DNA from: an uncultured Chloracidobacterium sp.
GTDB lineage: Bacteria > Acidobacteriota > Blastocatellia > Pyrinomonadales > Pyrinomonadaceae
NCBI GenBank assembly: GCA_936914845.1
Contig: CAKZGE010000006.1
Coordinates: forward strand, 1-64,000
Direction of reading: 5' to 3'
DNA: 64,000 nucleotides
Shown here: positions 22,461 to 29,953 of the stretch, piece after piece
Layout: each line of letters opens with the position of its first letter
How positions within the stretch are numbered: position 1 is the first letter of the stretch
Notes under the pieces: model-generated
What the model saw: the letters and a program-made list of their open reading frames with translations, nothing else
Told to the model about the DNA's origin: nothing
Database searches by the model: none
Position numbers and translations under genes: made by a program

Positions 22461-23519
22461 ATGTTCATAGATAGAGTAAAGATAAAGGTAAAAGCGGGTG
22501 ATGGCGGCAACGGCGTGACGGCGTTCCGCCGTGAAAAATTCGTTCCGCGGGGCGGGCCCAGCGGCGGCGATGGCGGCGTTGGCGGCAGTGTTTGGATCGA
22601 ATCCGACGAGGGATTAAATACTCTTTTGCATTTGCGTTACAATCCGGAGCACAAAGGAGAACGCGGCCGGCACGGCGAAGGTTCAAATCGATTCGGCAAG
22701 GATGGTGCCGACACAACTGTTAAAGTGCCGGTAGGCACACAGGTCTTTGACGCCGATAGCGGTGAACTGCTTTTCGATTTCACAGAAGCCGGCCAGCGTT
22801 TTATGGCCGCTAAAGGCGGGAAAGGAGGCTGGGGCAACGCCCATTTTGCGACGCCTACGCGCAAAGCTCCGAAGTTTCATTACAACGGCCGTCCGGGTGA
22901 AGAGAAAGAATTGCAGCTCGAATTGAAGCTGATCGCAGATGTCGGATTGGTCGGCTTTCCGAACGCCGGAAAATCGACACTCATCTCTGCAATATCGGCT
23001 GCGAAACCAAAGATCGCCGATTACCCTTTTACCACACTGGAACCGAATCTCGGCGTGGTCGATCTTGGCGATTTTCGAACGCTGGTCGTGGCGGACATTC
23101 CCGGGTTGATCGAGGGGGCTTCCGAAGGGGCCGGGCTTGGCCATCGATTTTTGCGTCACGTCGAACGCACATCTCTGATACTGCATCTGGTTGATGTTTC
23201 GTCTTTTTCAGGCCGCGATCCGGTGGAGGATTACGAGATCATCAATCGCGAATTGGCAAATTACAACGATGAATTCGCCAAACGTCCGCAGATCGTCGTC
23301 GCCACAAAGATCGATGCCCTCGACGAGCCCGAACGGCTCGAATCTCTTCGTGAAAAGGCAAAAGCCGACGGTCGGGATTTTCTGGAAATATCGGCGGTCG
23401 CCAATATCGGGCTGAAGGAACTTGTGCGGACCGTTTCGCGAAAGCTTGATGCGATCCGCGAGGCCGAAGCAGAAGCGGCGGCCGCAAAGGCAGCCGAAAA
23501 CGAAGGCTATGCCACCTAA
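22461..23519 (+). CDS. obgE: Obg-family GTPase
   Basis: An essential GTPase in late 50S subunit assembly and stress response. Residues 1-158 are the glycine-rich Obg fold (KAGDGGNGVTAFRREKFVPR; GGKGGWGNAHFATPTRKAP). The GTPase domain follows, with Walker A GFPNAGKS (165-172), DIPGLIEGAS and the ATKID G4 motif. The 352 residues end in an Ala/Glu-rich tail with no additional OCT domain. Its last 11 bp overlap the start of nadD, so translation is coupled. Confidence 0.97.
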   Translation: MFIDRVKIKVKAGDGGNGVTAFRREKFVPRGGPSGGDGGVGGSVWIESDEGLNTLLHLRYNPEHKGERGRHGEGSNRFGKDGADTTVKVPVGTQVFDADSGELLFDFTEAGQRFMAAKGGKGGWGNAHFATPTRKAPKFHYNGRPGEEKELQLELKLIADVGLVGFPNAGKSTLISAISAAKPKIADYPFTTLEPNLGVVDLGDFRTLVVADIPGLIEGASEGAGLGHRFLRHVERTSLILHLVDVSSFSGRDPVEDYEIINRELANYNDEFAKRPQIVVATKIDALDEPERLESLREKAKADGRDFLEISAVANIGLKELVRTVSRKLDAIREAEAEAAAAKAAENEGYAT

Positions 23520-24162
23520 ACGTATCGCATTTTACGGCGGATCCTTTGACCCCGTTCATACCGGCCATTTGGCAATTGCTCGCGAATTGGTCAAGAAATT
23601 CCGACTCGATGAATTTGTTTTCGTTCCGGCTTTTCATGCTCCGCACAAACCGGACCGCAAGCCGGTTTCAGAATATCATCGATACGCCATGCTGGCATTG
23701 GCCACCAATGATGACGCCGAACTGCGTGTTTCGCGGATGGAAATGGAACTGCCCTCGCGGCCGTACACGGTTGAAACGCTGACCCGTTTGAAAGAGCAAA
23801 TGCCGAAAGAACGGCTGTTTTTTGTGATGGGGGCTGATTCGTGGCAAGACATTTTGACATGGCGGGAATGGGAAAAGGTTTTGCTGATGGTGGACCAGAT
23901 CGTCGTCACCCGGCCCGGTTATGAGATCGGCTTCGACCACGTTACAGATGCCGTACGTGAACGCATTGTTGACCTGCGCGGCAATGACGCAGCGGTCACA
24001 CCGGAGGCGAGCGAGCAAAAGATCTTTGTCACCGACGCGGTGCGGATGGACATTTCAGCCACCGAGATCCGGCGGCAGATAAGCATTCATGAAGACGAAT
24101 GGAAAGATTCTGTGCCGTCCGCGGTTGCAAAATACATCGAAAAATATCAGATTTATAAATAA
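23509..24162 (+). CDS. nadD: Nicotinate-nucleotide adenylyltransferase
   Basis: Joins nicotinate mononucleotide and ATP to make deamido-NAD in NAD synthesis. The frame is open further upstream, but MPPKRIAFYGGSFDPVHTGH marks the true start, giving 217 residues; GGSFDPVHTGH is the nucleotidyltransferase motif and ISATEIRRQI near the end is the ISST-x-x-R equivalent. The start overlaps obgE by 11 bp, and the TAATG stop-start junction overlaps rsfS by one base. Operon: obgE-nadD-rsfS-rlmH. Confidence 0.96.
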   Translation: MPPKRIAFYGGSFDPVHTGHLAIARELVKKFRLDEFVFVPAFHAPHKPDRKPVSEYHRYAMLALATNDDAELRVSRMEMELPSRPYTVETLTRLKEQMPKERLFFVMGADSWQDILTWREWEKVLLMVDQIVVTRPGYEIGFDHVTDAVRERIVDLRGNDAAVTPEASEQKIFVTDAVRMDISATEIRRQISIHEDEWKDSVPSAVAKYIEKYQIYK

Positions 24163-24590
24163 TGGAAGAAACTCAGGAAAAAGCATTGCAGAGAGAAACT
24201 GTGGCGATAGACATAACGCCGCGCGTAACACCATTTGCCGAATTGGATGATGCGGTACAATTGGCGGTCCGGTGTGCGGCTGATAAAAAGGCCTCTGACA
24301 TAAAGATCCTCGATCTGCGGGACGTGGCGAGCTTTACCGAATTTTTTATCGTCGCCACCGCGAGCAATCAACGGCAGGTACAGGCGATAGCGGACGAGAT
24401 CCGCGAGCGGCTTAAAAAAGATCTGGGCATTGCCGTCGTGCGTACCGAAGGCTACACCACTGCGGAATGGGTGCTGCTCGATTTCGGCGATTTCATCGTT
24501 CATATTTTCGATAAGGATGCCCGCGAATTTTACGACCTCGAACGGCTGTGGCGTGATGCCGGTTCGGTAACGCTCCCGGAAGATCTTTGA
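24162..24590 (+). CDS. rsfS: Ribosomal silencing factor RsfS
   Basis: RsfS (Iojap/YbeB family) binds L14 on the 50S subunit and blocks joining to 30S under starvation. The 142-residue protein shows the family core KKASDIKILDLRDVASFTEF, and EGYTTAEWVLLDFGDFIVHIF with the conserved W-x-L-x-D-x-G-D-x-x-V-H-x-F. It overlaps nadD by one base in the common nadD-rsfS pair. Confidence 0.96.
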   Translation: MEETQEKALQRETVAIDITPRVTPFAELDDAVQLAVRCAADKKASDIKILDLRDVASFTEFFIVATASNQRQVQAIADEIRERLKKDLGIAVVRTEGYTTAEWVLLDFGDFIVHIFDKDAREFYDLERLWRDAGSVTLPEDL

Positions 24591-24594
24591 TCCG

Positions 24595-25047
24595 ATGAAA
24601 TTTCGCTTTATCTGGGTCGGCAAAACCAAGGATGTTAATCTGCAGGCTCTCCACGATGAATATTTGGGGCGTCTTTCACATTTCATAAAATGCGATGTCG
24701 TCGTAGCGAAAGATGGCGGTTCCGGCGGCGCTCGCGAAAGTGAAAGCAAACGAATTTTGGATCTATTGAATCCAAATGGATTCGTTTGCGTATTAGATGT
24801 GAAAGGCCGGCAGATATCTTCATCCGATCTGGCGGCAACGATCGAAAAATGGCAGATGCGAGGATTGAAAGAAGTAACATTCGTTATCGGCGGGGCAGAA
24901 GGTGTCTCGCGTGAGGTTGCCGAGATCGCGGATTTTAGTTTATCCTTATCGTTTCTGACATTTACACACGACATGGCTCGCGTGCTGCTGTTAGAACAGC
25001 TCTACCGGGCTTTTACAATTATCAAGGGCTTCCCTTATCAAAAATAA
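24595..25047 (+). CDS. rlmH: 23S rRNA (pseudouridine1915-N3)-methyltransferase RlmH
   Basis: A SPOUT-class methyltransferase that methylates pseudouridine 1915 in helix 69 of 23S rRNA. The 150 residues have the SAM-knot FVIGGAEGVSREV and the C-terminal FTHDMARVLLLEQLYRAF with YQK at the end, as in the family. It follows rsfS after 4 bp, and its stop codon is immediately followed by the next ATG, so it is within the same operon. Confidence 0.96.
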   Translation: MKFRFIWVGKTKDVNLQALHDEYLGRLSHFIKCDVVVAKDGGSGGARESESKRILDLLNPNGFVCVLDVKGRQISSSDLAATIEKWQMRGLKEVTFVIGGAEGVSREVAEIADFSLSLSFLTFTHDMARVLLLEQLYRAFTIIKGFPYQK

Positions 25048-25398
25048 ATGAACGATTTGAAAGAGATCAAGGAAAACCTGCTGAAAGAGCGGGAATTGCT
25101 GATCACAAAATTGAAAGGAAACGATCTATCGATCGATGATTCCGAAACACCCGATCCGGTCGATCTAGCCGTCCGAAACTATTCCAAAAATGTAATGCTC
25201 GCCGTTTCAGAGAATGAGAGCCGTCAGCTGGCTCTGATCGATGAGGCACTGCTGCGTATCGACGACGATGAATACGGCCTTTGCCAAAACTGCGAAAAGG
25301 AGATCAATCCGAAAAGACTGGCCGCTATACCGTGGGCTCGCTACTGCTTGAACTGCCAGGAATTGGTCGAACAAGGCCTTTTGGACGACGAAGAATAG
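25048..25398 (+). CDS. TraR/DksA-type zinc-finger protein
   Basis: 116 residues with a long N-terminal coiled coil (about 1-75) and a C-terminal four-cysteine zinc finger (CQNCEKEINPKRL, then YCLNCQ). DksA-family proteins insert the coiled coil into the RNA polymerase secondary channel and work with ppGpp. The coiled-coil tip has DPVDLAVRNY rather than the exact D-x-x-D-x-A of DksA, so equivalence to DksA is not certain. It starts directly after the rlmH stop. Confidence 0.88.
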   Translation: MNDLKEIKENLLKERELLITKLKGNDLSIDDSETPDPVDLAVRNYSKNVMLAVSENESRQLALIDEALLRIDDDEYGLCQNCEKEINPKRLAAIPWARYCLNCQELVEQGLLDDEE

Positions 25399-25428
25399 TT
25401 TTGATGTGCCCTCACCACCGGCAACGAA

Positions 25429-26172
25429 ATGGCTTCGCTTACAATGCTCCATTCGATAACCGGCCCGCTATTGTCGGTTCTATTTCCGCAGCCATGCCAA
25501 GCCTGCGGCGGTGATGTGGAGCGGCACGAATTCGGCCCGGCGTGCGGTGAATGCTGGGATCAGACTCGTCTCTTAAAAAGTCCGCTGATCTTCTGCGTTA
25601 AATGCGGATGCGTCTTTCCCGCCCAGCTTTCCCCGCAACACACCGATTGTTCTCGATGCCGAGAAAGCTTTTTTGACGGAGCACGATCGGTCGGGTTTTA
25701 CGAGGCGGCTCTTTCGGCCGTGGTGATAAGCATGAAAACTAAACCTTTCATGCCCGCACTTGCCCGCCAATTGCTCGTCGATGCCTTTGCCTCGTCACCT
25801 TTTACGGATGCGGATGTGATCATACCGGTCCCGCTTTCGAACCGCCGGCGTTTCGAGCGCGGATTCAACCAGGCAGAGGTGATCGCAGCCATTGTCGGCA
25901 AAGCGGGCGGCATTCCGGTGGACAACGCTTCCCTGCTTCGCACCCTGCACACACCGATCCACCGTGCCCTAATGGACAACAAGGCTCGTGACATGAGTGT
26001 CCGTAAAGCTTTCCAGATCGGCCGCCCGCGGCTGATCACACAAAAGAAGGTCTTGCTCGTCGATGATGTCTTTACATCCGGCTCCACCGCCAACCATTGT
26101 GCCAGACTCTTAAAAAAAAGCGGCGCGGCCGCGGTGAATGTTCTCACCTTGGCACGCGCCCAAAATCGATAG
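25429..26172 (+). CDS. comF: ComF-family phosphoribosyltransferase-like protein
   Basis: 247 residues. The N-terminal zinc ribbon has CQACGGDVE, CGEC, then CVKCGC and CSRC. The C-terminal PRTase domain has VIIPVPLSNRRRFERGFNQ and the PRPP motif VLLVDDVFTSGST. ComF family members take part in DNA uptake in competent bacteria; no other competence genes are here. An alternative ATG at 25444 would remove five residues. Last gene of the obgE-led cluster. Confidence 0.88.
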   Translation: MASLTMLHSITGPLLSVLFPQPCQACGGDVERHEFGPACGECWDQTRLLKSPLIFCVKCGCVFPAQLSPQHTDCSRCRESFFDGARSVGFYEAALSAVVISMKTKPFMPALARQLLVDAFASSPFTDADVIIPVPLSNRRRFERGFNQAEVIAAIVGKAGGIPVDNASLLRTLHTPIHRALMDNKARDMSVRKAFQIGRPRLITQKKVLLVDDVFTSGSTANHCARLLKKSGAAAVNVLTLARAQNR

Positions 26173-26188
26173 TTCTAAAATAGACAGG

Positions 26189-28228
26189 CTATGGACGATC
26201 GGTGCTCGGCAGCGGAATATCGCCCGTCTGTCCCCACGTCGGAATATTCATTATGGACGAATTGCTGCTGGCGATAACGAACCATTGGCCGCTGGAATTG
26301 CGGAACAAAGCTATATCGTCAATACCGTCGCCATCGTAATCACCGACCGCCGGCGTATCGCCCGTAGTTCCCCAAGTTCGCGAATAGAACGTGTTGTCTG
26401 AGGAACGTTTGACGAACCATTGGCCCGACGATTCGCGGAATAGAGCCAGATCGCCGCGGCCGTCACCATCGAAATCACCGGGAGCCGGCACATCCCCGTT
26501 CTGGCCGAACTGAACACCGGAAAACAGGCCGCTGCTGCTTTGCCAAATATACCAAGTGCCGTTCGAAGGCCGCCAGACCGCTATATCGGCCTTGCCGTCG
26601 CCATCATAATCAGCAGCAGCCGGCACGTCGCCGGTCGTGCCCCATGGCGTGATCGTAAATTCGGGAGCCAGGGTCGTCAGCAAATACCACGAATTGTCCG
26701 AAGGGCGATATACCATCAAGTCGCTCTTTGCATCTCCGTCGTAATCTGCCGGAACCGGCACGTCGCCATTCAGGCCGAAACTGCGAACCGTAAAGGTGTT
26801 GTCCGAACTTCTCAAGTAGTACCAATTGCCGGTGCTCGGGCGAAATACTGCGATATCAGACACGCGGTCGCCATCATAATCTTCGGCAACGGGAATATCA
26901 CCGGAAACACCAAAAGCCCGGGCGGTAAAATTGCCGCTGCCGCTATTGCGGATGTACCAGGTGGAATCCGACGCACGGAAGACGCTGACATCAGTTTTGA
27001 GATCACCGTCAAAATCAGCGGAAGCATCTGCCCGCACAATCTTATCGACCCGCCCATTTGAATAGCACACGTAGATCTCGCCGGCTTCGTCCTCACCGAA
27101 CGAGGTGATCAGACGAGGTGTATCGATCAAAAGCTGTTGTGCGGTTCCGTTCCAGGTCAATATCTCGCCGGAGCAATAATCGCCGTAAACATATGACCCG
27201 GCCGGAAGGCTTCCTCTGGTTCCGCGATAGATATAGCCGCCCGTGATCGAGCATCGTCCGCCCGTATGCGAATACTGGAACACGGGAGGAACCTGCGTTA
27301 TCGGATTTGCTCCGCCCGAGCACAATTGCGGATCAAGCCCCGTGCAATTATTGCCTTCATAGACGCGCCAGCCGTAATTGCCGCCGCCGGTGGCGATCAT
27401 ATCGACCTCTTCGATCGAACCTTGGCCGACATCTGCGACCCACATCGTATTCGGGTTGGCCCGGTCAAAGGCAAATCGCCAAGGATTTCGCATTCCGTAA
27501 ACCCAGATCTCCTGGCAGTTCGTACCGGAGGTCGTGCTTCCGCCGTCACAGCGGGCAGTTCCGGCACCTGAAGCATACGGATTGGTCGGCGGGATCAGGT
27601 AAGGCACCGGAGATCCGGAGGGGATATTAACATCGATACGCAATATCTTGCCCAGCAAAAGCGAGCGGTTTTGGGCCCGGTTTCCCGGATCGTTGCCGGA
27701 ACCGCCATCGCCCATGCCGATGTACATATATCCGTCGCCGCCAAATTCGATCATACCGCCGTTGTGATTAGAGAACGGCTGCGGAATGGTCAGCAAAATG
27801 CGTTCGCTTGCTATATTTCCCTGATTAGGATTGCCGGATACCAGCGTGTATTCGGCGATGACCGTAGCCCCATCCCCGGTGCGGGTGTAATTTGTATAGA
27901 ATTTCCCGTTGGACGCAAAATTCGGGTGAAAGGCCATGCCCAAAAGACCGCGTTCATCTCCGGAAGAACCCGGAATTGTGATCTTAGAGCTGAGATTGAT
28001 GAAATCAGTGGTGACGGCACTTCCGGGTTGTGCGACCTTGATGATGCCGCCCTGCTGAACGATGAACAAACGGCCGGAACCGTCGCCGGCATTCCGGATC
28101 AGGATCGGCCGCGAAAGGCCGGTAAACACCTGCTGCAGCCGAGGCGTGTACGGTGCCTGCGCAAAAATGGCAGTGGCAGAAATGATCGTAACCGCGACCA
28201 AAACCGCAAAGGATCTTACAGTCTTCAT
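26189..28228 (-). CDS. Secreted PQQ-type sugar dehydrogenase fused to FG-GAP repeats
   Basis: 679 residues with a signal peptide (MKTVRSFAVLVAVTIISATA, cut near AQ). Residues about 30-400 form a soluble glucose/sorbosone dehydrogenase beta-propeller (GLSRPILIRNAGDGSGRLF, ERGLLGMAFHPNF, FSNHNGGMIEFG, RNPWRFAFD), which oxidises sugars with PQQ. Residues about 410-679 are six repeats of about 46 residues of the form DYDGDGKADIAVWRPSNGTW, an integrin-like calcium-binding FG-GAP/VCBS propeller. The second half probably binds calcium or surface glycans; the substrate is unknown. Monocistronic. Confidence 0.88.
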   Translation of the reverse strand: MKTVRSFAVLVAVTIISATAIFAQAPYTPRLQQVFTGLSRPILIRNAGDGSGRLFIVQQGGIIKVAQPGSAVTTDFINLSSKITIPGSSGDERGLLGMAFHPNFASNGKFYTNYTRTGDGATVIAEYTLVSGNPNQGNIASERILLTIPQPFSNHNGGMIEFGGDGYMYIGMGDGGSGNDPGNRAQNRSLLLGKILRIDVNIPSGSPVPYLIPPTNPYASGAGTARCDGGSTTSGTNCQEIWVYGMRNPWRFAFDRANPNTMWVADVGQGSIEEVDMIATGGGNYGWRVYEGNNCTGLDPQLCSGGANPITQVPPVFQYSHTGGRCSITGGYIYRGTRGSLPAGSYVYGDYCSGEILTWNGTAQQLLIDTPRLITSFGEDEAGEIYVCYSNGRVDKIVRADASADFDGDLKTDVSVFRASDSTWYIRNSGSGNFTARAFGVSGDIPVAEDYDGDRVSDIAVFRPSTGNWYYLRSSDNTFTVRSFGLNGDVPVPADYDGDAKSDLMVYRPSDNSWYLLTTLAPEFTITPWGTTGDVPAAADYDGDGKADIAVWRPSNGTWYIWQSSSGLFSGVQFGQNGDVPAPGDFDGDGRGDLALFRESSGQWFVKRSSDNTFYSRTWGTTGDTPAVGDYDGDGIDDIALFRNSSGQWFVIASSNSSIMNIPTWGQTGDIPLPSTDRP

Positions 28229-28371
28229 AACTTTTCCTCAATAAAAACCAAATTGTAGAGCAAAACCGAACACGGCCGCTGGAGAATGAGGGCAGGTGAT
28301 CCAACAGCGTCTGCCGGCAGAAAGTCGATAAAGGTATTGTAGCTATTATCTTTTGAGAAAATCAATAGACA

Positions 28372-29448
28372 TTATGTTCGATAGCGAATTTTGCGCCGGT
28401 CGGCAGCGGTCTCGCGCAAACCGGCATTTTGAAGCCGCATTGTCACATCGGCGGTCATATCGAACCCGTCGCTTTCGCCCCGCTCCAGGTGAAAATATCC
28501 CGCCGCAGCGATCATCGCCGCATTATCCGTTGAAAGGTGCCGCGAAGGAAAATATACCGGAATGCCAAGCTCGCCGCCGATCTTGTCTGCCGCTTGGCGA
28601 AGAGCCTGATTAGACGCCACACCGCCGGCGACGATGATCGTCTTGGGCAGATACTCACGAGCGAGTTTTAACAGCGTAGAGGTCAATGCATCGACCACGG
28701 CAAACTGAAAGCTGGCGGCAAGGTCGCAAACCGCCGCGGACGGTGCGGAGCCTTCGGTGACGGGCTGGAGCCCGGTTTCGCGAATATAGCGCGAAACGGC
28801 TGTTTTCAGGCCGCTGAAACTAAGGTCCGGTTTCCCATCCGAAATTTTCGCTCGGGCAAATTTCACAGCTCTCGGATCGCCGCCCGCGGCGGTCTTTTCG
28901 ATCACAGGCCCGCCCGGATATCCAAGCCCCAGCATTTTTGAGACCTTGTCAAAAGCCTCGCCCGCCGCATCATCGCGGGTTCGCGAAGCGATCTCGTATT
29001 GGCCGGGAGCACGAATGTGAAAAATGTTCGTGTGGCCGCCGGAAACAATAAGAGCAAGCGCCGGGTATTCGATCGGCCCATTTTCGAATACGACGGAAAA
29101 GACATGGCCTTCGATGTGATTGACCCCGATGATGGGCAATCCGGCGGCATATGCCAAAGCTTTAGCAAAACACACGCCAACCAACAGTGAGCCGACCAGA
29201 CCGGGGCCTTGGGTCACGGCGACGGCATCGATATCCGCCAGACTGACGCCGGCCTTTTTGAGCGCTTCGGTAACAACCGGCTCGATCTGGGCGAGATGTT
29301 CCCGCGAGGCTACTTCCGGCACAACGCCGCCATACGGCCGGTGAATGTCGATCTGCGATGAAATGATCGATGACAATATCTCATCACCGTCTCGCACCAC
29401 GGCCGCGGCGGTTTCGTCACAAGAGCTTTCGATTCCTAAGATCAGCAT
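28372..29448 (-). CDS. tsaD: tRNA N6-threonylcarbamoyladenosine transferase subunit TsaD
   Basis: Transfers the threonylcarbamoyl group to A37 of ANN-decoding tRNAs with TsaB and TsaE. I start at MLILGIESSCDETAAA (29448, AGGA upstream) rather than the longer frame. Metal-binding His111 and His115 are in NHIEGH, followed by VSGGHTN and the C-terminal VAGGVASNQALR. The 358 residues are a normal length. Confidence 0.97.
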   Translation of the reverse strand: MLILGIESSCDETAAAVVRDGDEILSSIISSQIDIHRPYGGVVPEVASREHLAQIEPVVTEALKKAGVSLADIDAVAVTQGPGLVGSLLVGVCFAKALAYAAGLPIIGVNHIEGHVFSVVFENGPIEYPALALIVSGGHTNIFHIRAPGQYEIASRTRDDAAGEAFDKVSKMLGLGYPGGPVIEKTAAGGDPRAVKFARAKISDGKPDLSFSGLKTAVSRYIRETGLQPVTEGSAPSAAVCDLAASFQFAVVDALTSTLLKLAREYLPKTIIVAGGVASNQALRQAADKIGGELGIPVYFPSRHLSTDNAAMIAAAGYFHLERGESDGFDMTADVTMRLQNAGLRETAADRRKIRYRT

Positions 29449-29583
29449 GTGTCCTAAGTAAGTATGTGCGAGAACCGCATTTGGCCGCAAGGGGAGACGT
29501 GCTGTATGCTATTGATACACGCAGTTGCCGGGCAGATGCTCGGAACCGGCGGGATATCCGCTTTTTCTCTGAAAAAAAGTAAG

Positions 29584-29611
29584 TGGCATAGCTTTTGCGT
29601 TGAGATATAAT
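29584..29611 (+). promoter_or_regulatory. Sigma-54-like promoter upstream of a small membrane protein
   Basis: TGGCATAGCTTTTGC (29584-29598) has GG and GC exactly ten bases apart, matching the -24/-12 pattern. A sigma-70-like TATAAT at 29606-29611 overlaps the expected start but has no good -35 box. Either could drive the gene at 29653. Confidence 0.45.
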
Positions 29612-29652
29612 TTGAAGAGAACAAGCGGCTTCAGACCAAATGGAGGATATAT

Positions 29653-29865
29653 ATGGCTAAGCAGGTAATATCGGTTGACGGCGAAGATGTGGTTGTCCGC
29701 GAAGATACGGCTAAATCTTTTCGCGGCGTCCATTGGGCCCTCTTGAGCTTGGCGGCATTTGTTTTGATCGCCCTCGTACTCTTTTTAGCCGGTTTTTTCA
29801 CAAGCGCAACGCAAGGTACGCTTGATAAGACCCCGGCGGAGATCGAAAAGGAAGCCCGACCTTGA
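29653..29865 (+). CDS. Small single-pass membrane protein
   Basis: 70 residues with a strong ribosome binding site (GGAGGATAT). A hydrophilic start (MAKQVISVDGEDVVVRED) is followed by one transmembrane helix (about 28-49, WALLSLAAFVLIALVLFLAG) and a short polar tail. No family recognised. It has its own candidate promoter and is followed by a strong terminator, so it is probably a genuine single-gene unit. Confidence 0.7.
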   Translation: MAKQVISVDGEDVVVREDTAKSFRGVHWALLSLAAFVLIALVLFLAGFFTSATQGTLDKTPAEIEKEARP

Positions 29866-29921
29866 TCCGACAAGGACAACTCATTCAAACTCCTAAAAGT
29901 TGATTGCCTTTTTTAGGCGTT

Positions 29922-29950
29922 GCCGCTCAAGATCAGAGCGGCTTTTTTTA
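29922..29950. terminator. Rho-independent terminator between convergent genes
   Basis: A perfect 7-bp stem GCCGCTC / GAGCGGC with a 7-base loop is followed by TTTTTTTATTTTT, serving the small membrane protein gene. Confidence 0.88.
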
Positions 29951-29953
29951 TTT

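Noticed and set aside
24153..24974. A 273-residue minus-strand open frame
   Set aside because: Antisense to rsfS and rlmH, both clearly genuine.
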